From Cyanoderma ruficeps (Eukaryota; Chordata; Aves; Passeriformes; Timaliidae): a stretch of 64,000 nucleotides of DNA. Position 1 is the stretch's first letter; every line of letters begins with the position of its first letter. The stretch is taken from the NCBI GenBank assembly GCA_008694505.1, contig VZDJ01006028.1:1252137-1316136 (forward strand), read 5' to 3'. A model generated the notes under the pieces. It ran no database searches. It worked only from the letters and a program-made list of their open reading frames with translations, and was not told the origin of the DNA. The translations under genes and the position numbers were made by a program. Below, piece after piece: positions 63,981 through 64,000 of the stretch.

Positions 63981-64000
63981 TGTGTGTGTGTGTGTGTGTG
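63981..64000 (+). repeat. (TG)n microsatellite cut by the window edge
   Basis: Ten TG units reach the last base of the window, so the real length is unknown. Confidence 0.9.

Overview
The window is non-coding vertebrate chromosomal DNA, almost certainly from a bird and most likely a passerine. Three kinds of evidence point there. CR1 LINE pieces are present, one ending in the diagnostic ATTCTGTGATTCTGTGA-type tail at 7744. Several solo LTRs resemble avian endogenous retrovirus families. One tRNA-Ile-derived SINE with a CR1-like tail (about 32600-32750) is of the TguSINE1 type known from zebra finch and relatives. No bacterial gene organisation, operons or CRISPR arrays are present, and nearly all short ORFs are chance ORFs in AT-rich DNA.

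Only one protein-coding exon can be supported: 61735-61929 on the + strand, a phase 1-1 exon of 195 bases. It encodes one complete Sushi/CCP domain that matches the first Sushi domain of CSMD1 (CUB and Sushi multiple domains 1), with a clean acceptor and donor. The window is therefore read as the end of one very large CSMD1 intron (1-61734), one exon, and the start of the next intron (61930-64000).

Layout: 1-5.3 kb plain AT-rich intron with a T/G-rich low-complexity patch; 5.4-5.7 kb a probable minus-strand LTR; 7.07-7.74 kb a CR1 3' end; 8.96-9.51 kb a solo LTR with a 5-bp target duplication; 12.14-12.75 kb a second LTR type with a CTAG flank; 13.0-13.2 kb a purine-rich tract; 19.3-20.7 kb a decayed, internally deleted CR1 on the minus strand; 24.03-24.17 kb a G-rich/T-rich tract with G-quadruplex potential; 32.6-32.75 kb the SINE; 35.2-36.3 kb a GC-richer block that looks LTR-derived; 39.9-40.45 kb a second copy of the 9-kb LTR family; 43.43-44.01 kb a solo LTR with a perfect 6-bp target duplication; 44.5-44.97 kb a related ERVL-like LTR; 61.52-61.65 kb an A/C-rich tract just before the exon; 62.09-62.39 kb a minus-strand CR1 ORF1 (esterase) fragment just after the exon; and a (TG)n microsatellite running off the right end.

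Functionally there is one host gene, a neuronal transmembrane complement-regulatory type protein, with retroelement fossils in its introns. I did not find a convincing undescribed system. The items most worth a second look are the dated LTR insertions, the repeat-rich U5 of the 43.4-kb LTR, two short perfect inverted repeats, and several GC-richer blocks that I could not assign. Family names are from memory and were not checked against a database.
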